Below, one piece after another: positions 1 through 5,025 of a DNA stretch of 5,025 nucleotides; within the stretch, counting starts at the first letter, position 1, and each line of letters begins with the position of its first letter. The stretch is from NCBI GenBank assembly GCA_030426005.1, contig JAUHZM010000238.1, positions 1-5,025 of the forward strand. Direction: 5' to 3'. Under the pieces are notes generated by a model. The model saw only the letters and a program-made list of their open reading frames with translations, was not told where the DNA came from and searched no databases. Both the position numbers and the translations under genes were made by a program. This DNA is from Gammaproteobacteria bacterium (lineage in GTDB: Bacteria; Pseudomonadota; Gammaproteobacteria; Arenicellales; Arenicellaceae).

Positions 1-351
1 TATATGCGCAACCAGTTGCTACGCGACAGCGATATGGCCAGTATGGCTTGGGGACTCGAGCTACGCGTACCATTCGTCGACAAAGTCTTAATCGACCGGG
101 TCAGCACAATTCCGTCTGACATGCGACTCATGCCTGGCAAGCAACTCTTGATTGATGCGGTGCCGGAGTTACCCAAATGGGTCACGCAACGTGAGAAACA
201 GGGCTTCCGCTTTCCATTTGACGAGTGGTTCTCAGACGAATGGCAATCCTTGACGCAGCCGACTGTGCCCAAGTGGATCCCGCTCACTCCCTGGTACCGC
301 CAATGGAGTTTGACTGTGCTTGAAGAGTGGCTCAAACGGCATGTCCGCTAA
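1..351 (+). CDS. Asparagine-synthase-like amidotransferase, C-terminal part (5' end outside window)
   Basis: The reading frame is open from base 1 to a TAA at 349-351, so this is the last ~116 residues of a longer protein. Seen: the stretch YMRNQLLRDSDMASMAWGLE followed by LRVPFVD, which matches the ATP-pyrophosphatase synthetase domain of AsnB-type enzymes (usual form SLE-x-RVPFLD), then MPGKQLL and REKQGFRFPFDEW, the usual C-terminal K-x-GF-x-x-P-x-x-x-W block. Family knowledge: these enzymes move ammonia from glutamine to an activated carboxylate. Many copies in bacterial polysaccharide clusters amidate sugar acids or unknown acceptors rather than making free asparagine. The N-terminal glutaminase domain with its catalytic Cys2 would lie upstream and cannot be checked. 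The next gene starts inside the end of this one, which argues for a glycan-cluster role rather than housekeeping asparagine synthesis; that part is inference. Confidence 0.88.
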   Translation, partial: YMRNQLLRDSDMASMAWGLELRVPFVDKVLIDRVSTIPSDMRLMPGKQLLIDAVPELPKWVTQREKQGFRFPFDEWFSDEWQSLTQPTVPKWIPLTPWYRQWSLTVLEEWLKRHVR

Positions 352-1546
352 GTCAAATTCCATGCGTGTGCTGCACGTCATTCCCTCAGTTGCGCCATGC
401 CGCGGTGGCCCGAGCAAAGCTGTCATCGAAATGGTTTCCGCGCTGCGCCGCGCCGGTATCAATGCGGAGATCGCCACGACAAACGACGACGGCCCTAACA
501 AACTCTCAGTGGACACCAGCGAGCTGACCGAACATCAGGGTGTGCCAGTGCGTTTCTTCAATCGAATTTCGTTTCCTATTCCTGCATTACGAGAATTTAG
601 CTATGCGCCCGGATTTGGTAGCTGGCTTAAACACAATATTCGTGATTACGACATCATTCACGTTCACGCCATCTTCTCTTACTGCTCGACGCGAGCCATG
701 CAACTCGCCCGCAAGTACAACGTGCCGTACGTAGTTCGCCCCATCGGCCAGCTCGAGCGATGGTCACTCCAGCAGTCGAAAGGCCGTAAACAATGGTATC
801 TGGATTGGATTGAACAAAAAAATATCGCCAACGCTGGTTTTGTTCAATTTACCGCTGCGGCCGAGCGACAACAGGCCCAGGAAGTGATCCACACGATGAA
901 ATCGGAAGTCATTCCACTTGGGCTAGAGATGCCGATGGAAGTTCGTGGTGCACGTGAAAAACTCATCGCACGCTTGAAATTGAAACGAGAGCGTCCCGTG
1001 GTGTTGTTTTTATCGCGTTTACATCGCAAGAAAGGCTTGGAAATCTTGCTGGAATCGATTGCAGAATTAGCACAGTTACGGATTCAGTTAATCGTTGCCG
1101 GAGACGGCGATCCCGACTATATTCAGCACCTAAAGAACCTGGCCAAGTCATTGAAAATAAATGAGGATTGTCATTTTATCGGTTTTGCAAAAGGCTCTGA
1201 AAAAGCACTTTTATTACAGGGGGCAGACCTGTTCGCATTGACTTCCTTTTCAGAGAACTTTGGCATCGCGGCGCTGGAGGCACTCGCGGCCGGGACTCCA
1301 ACACTGCTTAGCACTGAAGTCGCCCTCTCACGCACCGTTGCTGAGCACGATCTTGGTTATGTTACCGAACTTGAAGTCAACGATATTGCTCGCCATCTAA
1401 GCGAGGCCTTAACCGATCTTGAAGCACTCCAGGATATGGGCAGTGCGGCCAGAGACTACGTGGAACAAAATTTTCAATGGTCCCACGTAGTTCAGCAACT
1501 GATTCGAAATTACACGGCCATACGAAACTCATCGGCTGCCGGGTAA
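341..1546 (+). CDS. Glycosyltransferase, GT-B fold, group 1 (GT4-like)
   Basis: A retaining glycosyltransferase of about 401 residues, expected to be cytoplasmic or peripheral at the inner membrane, moving a sugar from a nucleotide donor to a growing glycan. Seen, counting from the ATG at 341: N-terminal Rossmann strand VLHVIPS with a GG loop at residues 22-23 (acceptor-side domain), IIHVHAIFS near 105-113, VIPLGLE at 190-196 at the domain linker, SRLHRKKGLE near 225-234 (conserved Arg/Lys of the donor site), VAGDGD near 252-257, and SENFGIAALEALAAGTP with the EX7E pair at E305 and E313. Length fits the family. The ATG at 341 lies 11 bp inside the upstream gene and suits coupling, though its ribosome site is weak. 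A TTG at 320, with GGAG at 305-308, and an ATG at 362 are alternatives. Donor, acceptor and linkage cannot be read from sequence. It probably shares a polysaccharide operon with the gene before it. Confidence 0.92.
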   Translation: MSAKSNSMRVLHVIPSVAPCRGGPSKAVIEMVSALRRAGINAEIATTNDDGPNKLSVDTSELTEHQGVPVRFFNRISFPIPALREFSYAPGFGSWLKHNIRDYDIIHVHAIFSYCSTRAMQLARKYNVPYVVRPIGQLERWSLQQSKGRKQWYLDWIEQKNIANAGFVQFTAAAERQQAQEVIHTMKSEVIPLGLEMPMEVRGAREKLIARLKLKRERPVVLFLSRLHRKKGLEILLESIAELAQLRIQLIVAGDGDPDYIQHLKNLAKSLKINEDCHFIGFAKGSEKALLLQGADLFALTSFSENFGIAALEALAAGTPTLLSTEVALSRTVAEHDLGYVTELEVNDIARHLSEALTDLEALQDMGSAARDYVEQNFQWSHVVQQLIRNYTAIRNSSAAG

Positions 1547-1550
1547 GGCA

Positions 1551-2021
1551 TTAGCCATTCAGCGCACGCAGCATCCAAGCCGTTTTTTCATGGATTCGCA
1601 TCCGGTCTGAGATTAACGCAGCGGAAGATTCATCGTCAGCCTTCTGAGCCACGCTTAGGGCAGCACGACAAGTTTTCACTACCTGCTCATGCCCAGAAGT
1701 CAAGATGGCGACCATCTCGTCTGCCGAGGGCACACCATTCACTTCATCAATCGAACTGAGCTCGGCAAAGGCTTTGTATGTTCCCGGCGCTGCCACGTCT
1801 AAACTGCGAATTCGCTCGGCAATATCATCCACTGCGACAGCCAATTCCGTGTAGTGTTCTTCAAACATCAAGTGCAGCTGGCGAAACATTGGGCCAGTCA
1901 CATTCCAATGAAAGTTATGGGTCTGCAAATACAGCGTGTATGAATCGGCTAATAATTTTTTGAGATGTTGCGCGACCGCTTCTCGATCTGCCTTATTAAT
2001 TCCAATATCGATATCACTCAT
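1551..2021 (-). CDS. dps: Dps family ferritin-like protein (DNA protection during starvation)
   Basis: A 156-residue ferritin-like subunit. Family role: dodecameric cage that oxidises Fe(II), preferably with hydrogen peroxide, and stores iron, limiting hydroxyl-radical damage; some members also bind DNA. Seen: NFHWNVTGPMF followed by LHLMFEEHY and VDDIAERIR. Mapped onto the known Dps inter-subunit ferroxidase centre this gives H38, H50, E54, D65 and E69, with the conserved Trp at 39, so the iron site looks complete. The N-terminus (MSDIDIGINKADRE) is short and acidic, without the Lys-rich tail that E. coli Dps uses for DNA binding. The ATG at 2021 is chosen because GAGG sits 6 nt upstream; the ATG at 2027, two codons earlier, would directly abut that GAGG. 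It converges with the glycosyltransferase (4 bp between stops). A separate promoter is likely, since 143 bp divides it from rlmD upstream. Confidence 0.95.
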   Translation of the reverse strand: MSDIDIGINKADREAVAQHLKKLLADSYTLYLQTHNFHWNVTGPMFRQLHLMFEEHYTELAVAVDDIAERIRSLDVAAPGTYKAFAELSSIDEVNGVPSADEMVAILTSGHEQVVKTCRAALSVAQKADDESSAALISDRMRIHEKTAWMLRALNG

Positions 2022-2027
2022 GATCAT

Positions 2028-2031
2028 CCTC
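2028..2031 (-). promoter_or_regulatory. Ribosome binding site of dps (decides start)
   Basis: GAGG on the minus strand, 6 nt from the ATG at 2021 and 0 nt from the ATG at 2027. The spacing favours the downstream ATG, giving a protein that begins MSDID. Confidence 0.65.
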
Positions 2032-2164
2032 GTCGTTTTCGTGAGTAGGGTTTAATGGTTACCCGAATAGAGTACAAAACGTCTCGCACAAAGTGAAATT
2101 AAAAATTCCGAACTTATTGTTCACTTTTGAAGATCAAAAAGCTCTTATTAATATATTTTAAAGA
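2032..2164 (-). promoter_or_regulatory. AT-rich upstream region of dps with nested inverted repeats
   Basis: Non-coding gap between rlmD and dps, clearly more AT-rich than its flanks. It contains an 8-bp perfect inverted repeat, AAAGTGAA at 2090-2097 and TTCACTTT at 2120-2127, with a 22-bp spacer, and an overlapping 15-bp palindrome, TTTTGA-AGA-TCAAAA, at 2125-2139. A weak promoter candidate for dps on the minus strand is TTCACT, a 17-bp spacer and TACTCT; its -35 hexamer overlaps one arm of the inverted repeat. I could not recognise a Fur, PerR or OxyR box. No GC-rich hairpin with a T-tract follows rlmD here, so read-through from rlmD into dps remains possible. The regulatory role is inferred. 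Confidence 0.35.
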
Positions 2165-3520
2165 TCAAGCCTTCTCAAACACAGCAATCGACTCTACATG
2201 TGCCGTGTGCGGGAACATATCAATCACTCCAGCATGCGTCATTCGATAACCATGTTCATTGACCAATACACCTGCGTCGCGCGCGAGTGTGGCCGGCCCA
2301 CAGGAAACATAAACAATCTTGCTCGGATTAAATTGAGGAATGCGTTTTACCATCTCCGCTGCACCAGAGCGTGGTGGATCCAGCAGGATTTTGTCAAAGG
2401 TTTGATCCAACCAACCTCCGTGCGACTCGCTGGTCATGTCTTCTTTGAACAGGTCACCAAAGTGAAACTCGAGATTACTAAGCCTGTTTAGCGCTTTGTT
2501 GTGATCCGCTCGATCCACCAAGGCACGGTCCCCTTCAACCCCAACCACGTGTGTCGCGCGGCGCGCCAACGGTAAGGTGAAGTTTCCAACCCCACAAAAC
2601 AAATCCAGCACGCGGTCCGATTCTTGTAGGTCTAATAAGTCGATGGCGGTGGCCACCAAACGGTCGTTAATGCCACCATTGACCTGAATAAAGTCAGTCG
2701 GTAAAAACTCCACGGTAATATCGAAGTCATCAAACCGGTAATACAGCGGTTCCGGATTTTGCGGATACAAGGGATGCACGCTTTTGAGGTTCCCGGGTTG
2801 CAGAAACAATTGAATATTGTATTGCTTAGCGAAGGCAGTCAGCAGATCCAGGTCCTGTTGGAGCAGTGTTTCCAGGTGGCGCAAAATCATGACCGTGGCA
2901 TTATCAGCAACAGAAATCTCTACTTGCGGCAGTTTATCGTTGCATGAAACTTGCGCTAAGGTGTCACGTAAAGCTGGAATCAATGCCGACACCTCTGGGT
3001 ACAGCACCGCACAACTGTCAGTTGGTTGAATAAAACTGCTATTACGCTCACGAAAACCGACGATCATGCCGCCCTTCTTAGGCACGAATTTAGCCCCGAG
3101 TCGCGCACGGCGGCGATACCCCCACCGCTGCCCAATCATTGGCTCCAACAAGGTTTCAGGCTGCACATCCCCAATTTTTTTGAAGTTTTCCAGCAAGGCC
3201 TGTTGTTTGTATTGAATCTGTTTCTCAGGCTCCAAGTGTTGCAACACACAACCACCGCACTGACCAAACACGGCGCACTTGGGATCAATACGGTGCGGCG
3301 ATGCGTCCAACACCTCGGTGGTGGTACCAAACAAATAACTTTTACGGTTCATCACTGGCACGTACCGCACACGCTCTCCAGGCAATGCAAAGTCCACAAA
3401 GACGACCTTGCCGTCCTCACCACGACCTACACCACGGCCATCATGCGCCAGCGAATCGATTTGAATCTCGCGCGGGGTTAAATCCAATTGCTTGCGGGCA
3501 CGTCTGCTTCTTCTTGCCAT
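2165..3520 (-). CDS. rlmD: 23S rRNA (uracil-5-)-methyltransferase RlmD (RumA)
   Basis: A 451-residue SAM-dependent methyltransferase. By family it makes m5U at position 1939 (E. coli numbering) of 23S rRNA in the cytoplasm. Seen, from the ATG at 3520: a basic start (ARRSRRARK), a TRAM RNA-binding domain about residues 15-75, four cysteines for a [4Fe-4S] cluster (C82-x5-C88-x2-C91, and C170), DFIQVN near 276-281, SAM motif LDLFCGVGNF at 305-314, LDPPRSG at 380-386, the nucleophile C407 in VYVSCGPATLARD, and the C-terminal signature DMFPHTAHVE with the presumed general base E443. The length is close to E. coli RlmD (about 430). Oddity: the residue after the catalytic Cys is Gly, usually Asn. 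The ATG at 3520 is chosen for its GAGAG ribosome site 5 nt upstream and the family-like N-terminus; the frame stays open to 3628, but that part is unlike the family. The iron-sulphur cluster and the order of domains separate it from TrmA, which lacks them. Confidence 0.95.
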   Translation of the reverse strand: MARRSRRARKQLDLTPREIQIDSLAHDGRGVGRGEDGKVVFVDFALPGERVRYVPVMNRKSYLFGTTTEVLDASPHRIDPKCAVFGQCGGCVLQHLEPEKQIQYKQQALLENFKKIGDVQPETLLEPMIGQRWGYRRRARLGAKFVPKKGGMIVGFRERNSSFIQPTDSCAVLYPEVSALIPALRDTLAQVSCNDKLPQVEISVADNATVMILRHLETLLQQDLDLLTAFAKQYNIQLFLQPGNLKSVHPLYPQNPEPLYYRFDDFDITVEFLPTDFIQVNGGINDRLVATAIDLLDLQESDRVLDLFCGVGNFTLPLARRATHVVGVEGDRALVDRADHNKALNRLSNLEFHFGDLFKEDMTSESHGGWLDQTFDKILLDPPRSGAAEMVKRIPQFNPSKIVYVSCGPATLARDAGVLVNEHGYRMTHAGVIDMFPHTAHVESIAVFEKA

Positions 3521-3595
3521 GGTTTCTCTCAGCCAGGAGCGATTAAAGTGGTTGCAACTCGTTACCAGAGTCGACGATGACAGTTCACACTGCCT

Positions 3596-3625
3596 CCGCT
3601 GCACACCAGGTTTGCGTGTGAGCGG
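3596..3625 (-). repeat. Stem-loop in the presumed rlmD leader
   Basis: On the plus strand CCGCT-G-CACAC (3596-3606) and GTGTGAGCGG (3616-3625) pair as a 10-bp stem with one bulged base and a 9-nt loop. It lies about 70 nt upstream of the rlmD start, just inside the transcript expected from the promoter at 3639-3667. No T-tract follows on either strand, so it is not a standard terminator. Confidence 0.5.
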
Positions 3626-3629
3626 CAAA

Positions 3630-3662
3630 AGTGGCGTGATTTAACCAGTTAAGTACGCCACT
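3630..3662. repeat. Interrupted dyad overlapping the rlmD promoter
   Basis: AGTGGCGT (3630-3637) and ACGCCACT (3655-3662) are exact reverse complements. Between them TTAAC (3641-3645) and GTTAA (3648-3652) form a second inverted pair, offset by half a base. The 33-bp element covers the whole spacer and -10 box of the predicted rlmD promoter. The placement fits an operator; in RNA it could also form a hairpin. Minus-strand sequence after it has only TTTT, which makes it a poor terminator, and no minus-strand gene ends there. Confidence 0.55.
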
Positions 3663-3667
3663 GACAA
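3639..3667 (-). promoter_or_regulatory. Predicted sigma-70-like promoter of rlmD
   Basis: On the minus strand TTGTCA (3667-3662; 5 of 6 to TTGACA), a spacer of exactly 17 bp, and TTAAAT (3644-3639; 4 of 6 to TATAAT). The start of transcription would fall near 3632, giving a leader of about 112 nt before the ATG at 3520. It would also make a TTG start at 3628 almost leaderless, supporting the shorter RlmD. Confidence 0.5.
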
Positions 3668-3810
3668 CAATAGCAAGCAGAAAAGTACGCTGGACTTTCG
3701 CGACCGCTCGTTATGACGTCTTCTCACGGGCTGCATGATCAGATCGAAGTACTGCTATACAGACTCGAGTACTGCGGGCTATGCTTAATGTCCTTGGACT
3801 ACCCAATGAA

Positions 3811-3815
3811 AGGAG
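3811..3815 (+). promoter_or_regulatory. Strong ribosome binding site of the MAPEG gene (decides start)
   Basis: AGGAG, within AAGGAGAG, lies 7 nt before the ATG at 3823. The in-frame ATG at 3781 has no comparable site and would put the Shine-Dalgarno sequence inside the coding region. Confidence 0.8.
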
Positions 3816-3822
3816 AGATGAC

Positions 3823-4215
3823 ATGACACTTCACTACGTTGCACTGGTATCAGTGCTTATTCTGGCCCAATACATCTACTTTATTGCGCTGGCAGGACAA
3901 GCACGCGACAAAGAAGGGATCAAAGCACCAGCCATGACTGGCGGTGTGCGCTTCGAACGCGCGTTACGCGTGCAACTCAATACGTTGGAACAAATGGTGC
4001 TTGCTTTGCCTGCACTCTGGCTGTGTGCCACGTTTTTTCGCCCTGATGTTGCAGCAGGCTTAGGTGTGGTTTATTTGATCGGGCGGTTTTTATATGCGCG
4101 TGGCTATTTATCTGACGAGCCATTGCGGCGTGGCCCGGGTATGTTGATCACCGGTCTTGCCAGTGTGGCTATGCTGTTGCTGACTCTATTCGGCGTGATT
4201 CGTGACTTAGTGTAG
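3823..4215 (+). CDS. MAPEG family integral membrane protein
   Basis: A 130-residue inner-membrane protein. Family knowledge: MAPEG proteins include microsomal glutathione transferases and leukotriene-related enzymes, usually trimers with four helices per subunit; most bacterial members have no known substrate. Seen: hydrophobic helices near residues 5-24, 55-72, 76-92 and 107-126; the family signature FERALRVQLNTLEQ at 44-57 (E45, R46, N53, E56); and GRFLYARGY at 87-95 with the conserved Arg and Tyr near the glutathione site of characterised members. Length is typical of bacterial MAPEG domains. Glutathione-dependent transferase or peroxidase activity is possible but not shown. The start is fixed by a strong ribosome site. 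It is a single gene between divergent rlmD and a convergent exonuclease (11 bp between stops), so context gives no clue to its substrate. Confidence 0.9.
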   Translation: MTLHYVALVSVLILAQYIYFIALAGQARDKEGIKAPAMTGGVRFERALRVQLNTLEQMVLALPALWLCATFFRPDVAAGLGVVYLIGRFLYARGYLSDEPLRRGPGMLITGLASVAMLLLTLFGVIRDLV

Positions 4216-4236
4216 CGTCTCATCCCTTAGGACGCT
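4214..4236. terminator. Weak hairpin across the convergent stop codons
   Basis: AGCGTC (4214-4219) and GACGCT (4231-4236) form a 6-bp stem with an 11-nt loop covering the gap between the MAPEG gene and the exonuclease gene. The position suits a shared bidirectional terminator, but neither strand has a T-tract after it, so the call is tentative. Confidence 0.25.
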
Positions 4237-5015
4237 CTACCCTGGTTCCAGGCGTCCGAAAATGCGACCAAATGCGGCTCAGCCTCAGCCAGGGCTGAGC
4301 GCACCACTTGTTGCTCAGCCGCCAACCCGGTGGCATCCAATTGACCGCGCATAAATTGCCATTGCAGATACACTAAGTAGGTATTTAGAGCGTCGGTTTC
4401 GCAATAGTCTCTAATTGCCTTGATTTCGCCTGCTTTGTATTGATCCCATACATGCGCACCACTCATGCCCATTTTGCCAGGCAAACCCAGCAATACCGCA
4501 ATTTCATCCAATGGCGCAAAGGCACGGTTGTTGTAACCGGCCATCACATCCATGAGGTCGGTATGGCGCAAGTGAAATCGACCGATGTAGTTATTCCAAC
4601 GAAAATTCGAGTCGTCTTCGCCCAATTCCCAGTATCTAGCCGCCTGAACACCGTTCACTAAAGCGCGATAATGCAATACCGGCAAATCAAAGCCAGACCC
4701 ATTCCAGGTCACCAGGGTTGGCGTATGCTTGTCGATACCAGCAAAAAAATTCTGCACGATCTCCGCTTCCGTGCTTTGCTCAGTTCCGATGGTCCACACC
4801 GAAAATTGGTCTTTATGGCTATTCCGGTAAACAGCCGAAATGGCCACGACTTTTTGCAAATGAGTGGCAATAAAATCAGACCCTGTCTTTTCCCGTCGCT
4901 TGGCAAACATGGCCTCAGCCACATCGGCATCGGAGAGTTCCTCTGGTAACCCCAATAGCCGCCGTCCGCCGTTAACATCAGGAATGGTTTCTATATCAAA
5001 GGCCAGAACGTTCAT
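4227..5015 (-). CDS. Stand-alone 3'-5' exonuclease related to the PolB exonuclease domain
   Basis: A 262-residue DnaQ-like (RNase H fold) nuclease, expected to be cytoplasmic, removing nucleotides from 3' ends with two metal ions. Seen: Exo I motif FDIETIP with D7 and E9; Exo II region TWNGSGFDLPVL with N105 and D110; HTDLMD near 151-156; and Exo III YCETD with Y204 and D208, the YxxxD form. All catalytic acids are present. There is no polymerase domain; the layout matches the family called predicted 3'-5' exonuclease related to PolB (Pfam DNA_pol_B_exo2). The biological substrate is not established in my knowledge. The ATG at 5015 is supported by GGAG at 5022-5025, 6 nt upstream, right at the window edge. 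An upstream promoter or partner gene lies outside the window. The last ~40 residues are Ala/Glu-rich and unlike the catalytic core. Confidence 0.9.
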   Translation of the reverse strand: MNVLAFDIETIPDVNGGRRLLGLPEELSDADVAEAMFAKRREKTGSDFIATHLQKVVAISAVYRNSHKDQFSVWTIGTEQSTEAEIVQNFFAGIDKHTPTLVTWNGSGFDLPVLHYRALVNGVQAARYWELGEDDSNFRWNNYIGRFHLRHTDLMDVMAGYNNRAFAPLDEIAVLLGLPGKMGMSGAHVWDQYKAGEIKAIRDYCETDALNTYLVYLQWQFMRGQLDATGLAAEQQVVRSALAEAEPHLVAFSDAWNQGRAS

Positions 5016-5025
5016 GTGTCGCTCC

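Larger units (their letters stand above)
3521..3822. other. Intergenic region between divergent rlmD and the MAPEG gene
   Basis: 302 bp without a supported gene. From left to right: the rlmD ribosome site and leader (3521 to about 3632), a stem-loop at 3596-3625, the rlmD promoter (3639-3667) overlapped by a dyad at 3630-3662, copies of AGTAC-containing words at 3651-3658, 3683-3690, 3748-3755 and 3768-3775, and the MAPEG ribosome site at 3811-3815. I see no tRNA-like cloverleaf. A convincing promoter for the MAPEG gene was not found; TATACA at 3756-3761 and TATGCT at 3780-3785 are only weak candidates. Confidence 0.6.

Noticed and set aside
232..516. Minus-strand open frame of 94 codons over the amidotransferase/glycosyltransferase junction
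   Set aside because: It is antisense to two well-supported genes, and no motif or ribosome site supports it.
2128..2164. Possible intrinsic terminator after rlmD
   Set aside because: Minus-strand sequence has AT-rich short palindromes and a T5 run, but no GC-containing stem directly before the T run.
3026..3481. Plus-strand open frame of 151 codons opposite rlmD
   Set aside because: It lies wholly antisense to the TRAM and Fe-S coding part of rlmD, has no recognisable domain and is His/Thr/Leu-rich, as expected for a shadow frame.
3521..3628. N-terminal extension of RlmD by 36 residues to a TTG at 3628
   Set aside because: The extra residues do not look like the family, the ATG at 3520 has a suitable ribosome site, and the predicted transcription start near 3632 leaves no room for a leader.
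3591..3780. Small RNA or tRNA gene in the rlmD/MAPEG gap
   Set aside because: The stem-loops do not assemble into a cloverleaf, there is no T-psi-C-like GTTCRANNC arm, and neither hairpin has a proper U-tract.
3781..3822. Upstream ATG of the MAPEG gene at 3781
   Set aside because: The strong AGGAG at 3811-3815 would lie inside the coding region, and the added residues are polar and precede the first membrane helix without purpose.
4671..4978. Open frames on both strands inside the exonuclease gene
   Set aside because: They overlap the Exo I and Exo II coding stretches in other frames and show no protein family features.

Overview
The window reads as ordinary chromosome of a proteobacterium, most likely a gammaproteobacterium. 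It is densely coded with base composition near 50% GC by eye. It carries a full-length RlmD-type 23S rRNA methyltransferase of the [4Fe-4S] TrmA/RumA family, a Dps ferritin, a bacterial MAPEG protein and a PolB-related stand-alone 3'-5' exonuclease. The genus cannot be named from this sequence.

Layout. Positions 1-1546 (+) are the end of a surface-polysaccharide type cluster: the C-terminal part of an asparagine-synthase-like amidotransferase, running in from the left edge, overlaps a family-4-like glycosyltransferase. Translational coupling suggests that both belong to one polysaccharide or glycan operon. The glycosyltransferase stops 4 bp before the end of a convergent dps gene (2021-1551, -). 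An AT-rich gap of 143 bp with nested inverted repeats separates dps from rlmD (3520-2165, -). A 302-bp gap, the longest non-coding stretch here, lies between rlmD and a divergent small MAPEG membrane protein gene (3823-4215, +). It holds a good sigma-70-like promoter for rlmD, a near-perfect dyad laid over that promoter, a second stem-loop in the presumed leader, and scattered AGTAC repeats. A stand-alone 3'-5' exonuclease (5015-4227, -) converges on the MAPEG gene with 11 bp between stop codons, and its ribosome binding site lies at the right edge.

Functionally, the left third concerns glycan assembly. The rest is a set of single-gene units for iron and oxidative protection (Dps), rRNA modification (RlmD), membrane detoxification or an unknown role (MAPEG), and nucleic-acid processing (exonuclease). 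No mobile element, CRISPR array, tRNA or rRNA gene was seen. I found no convincing new multi-gene system. The least explained signals are in the rlmD/MAPEG intergenic region and upstream of dps.
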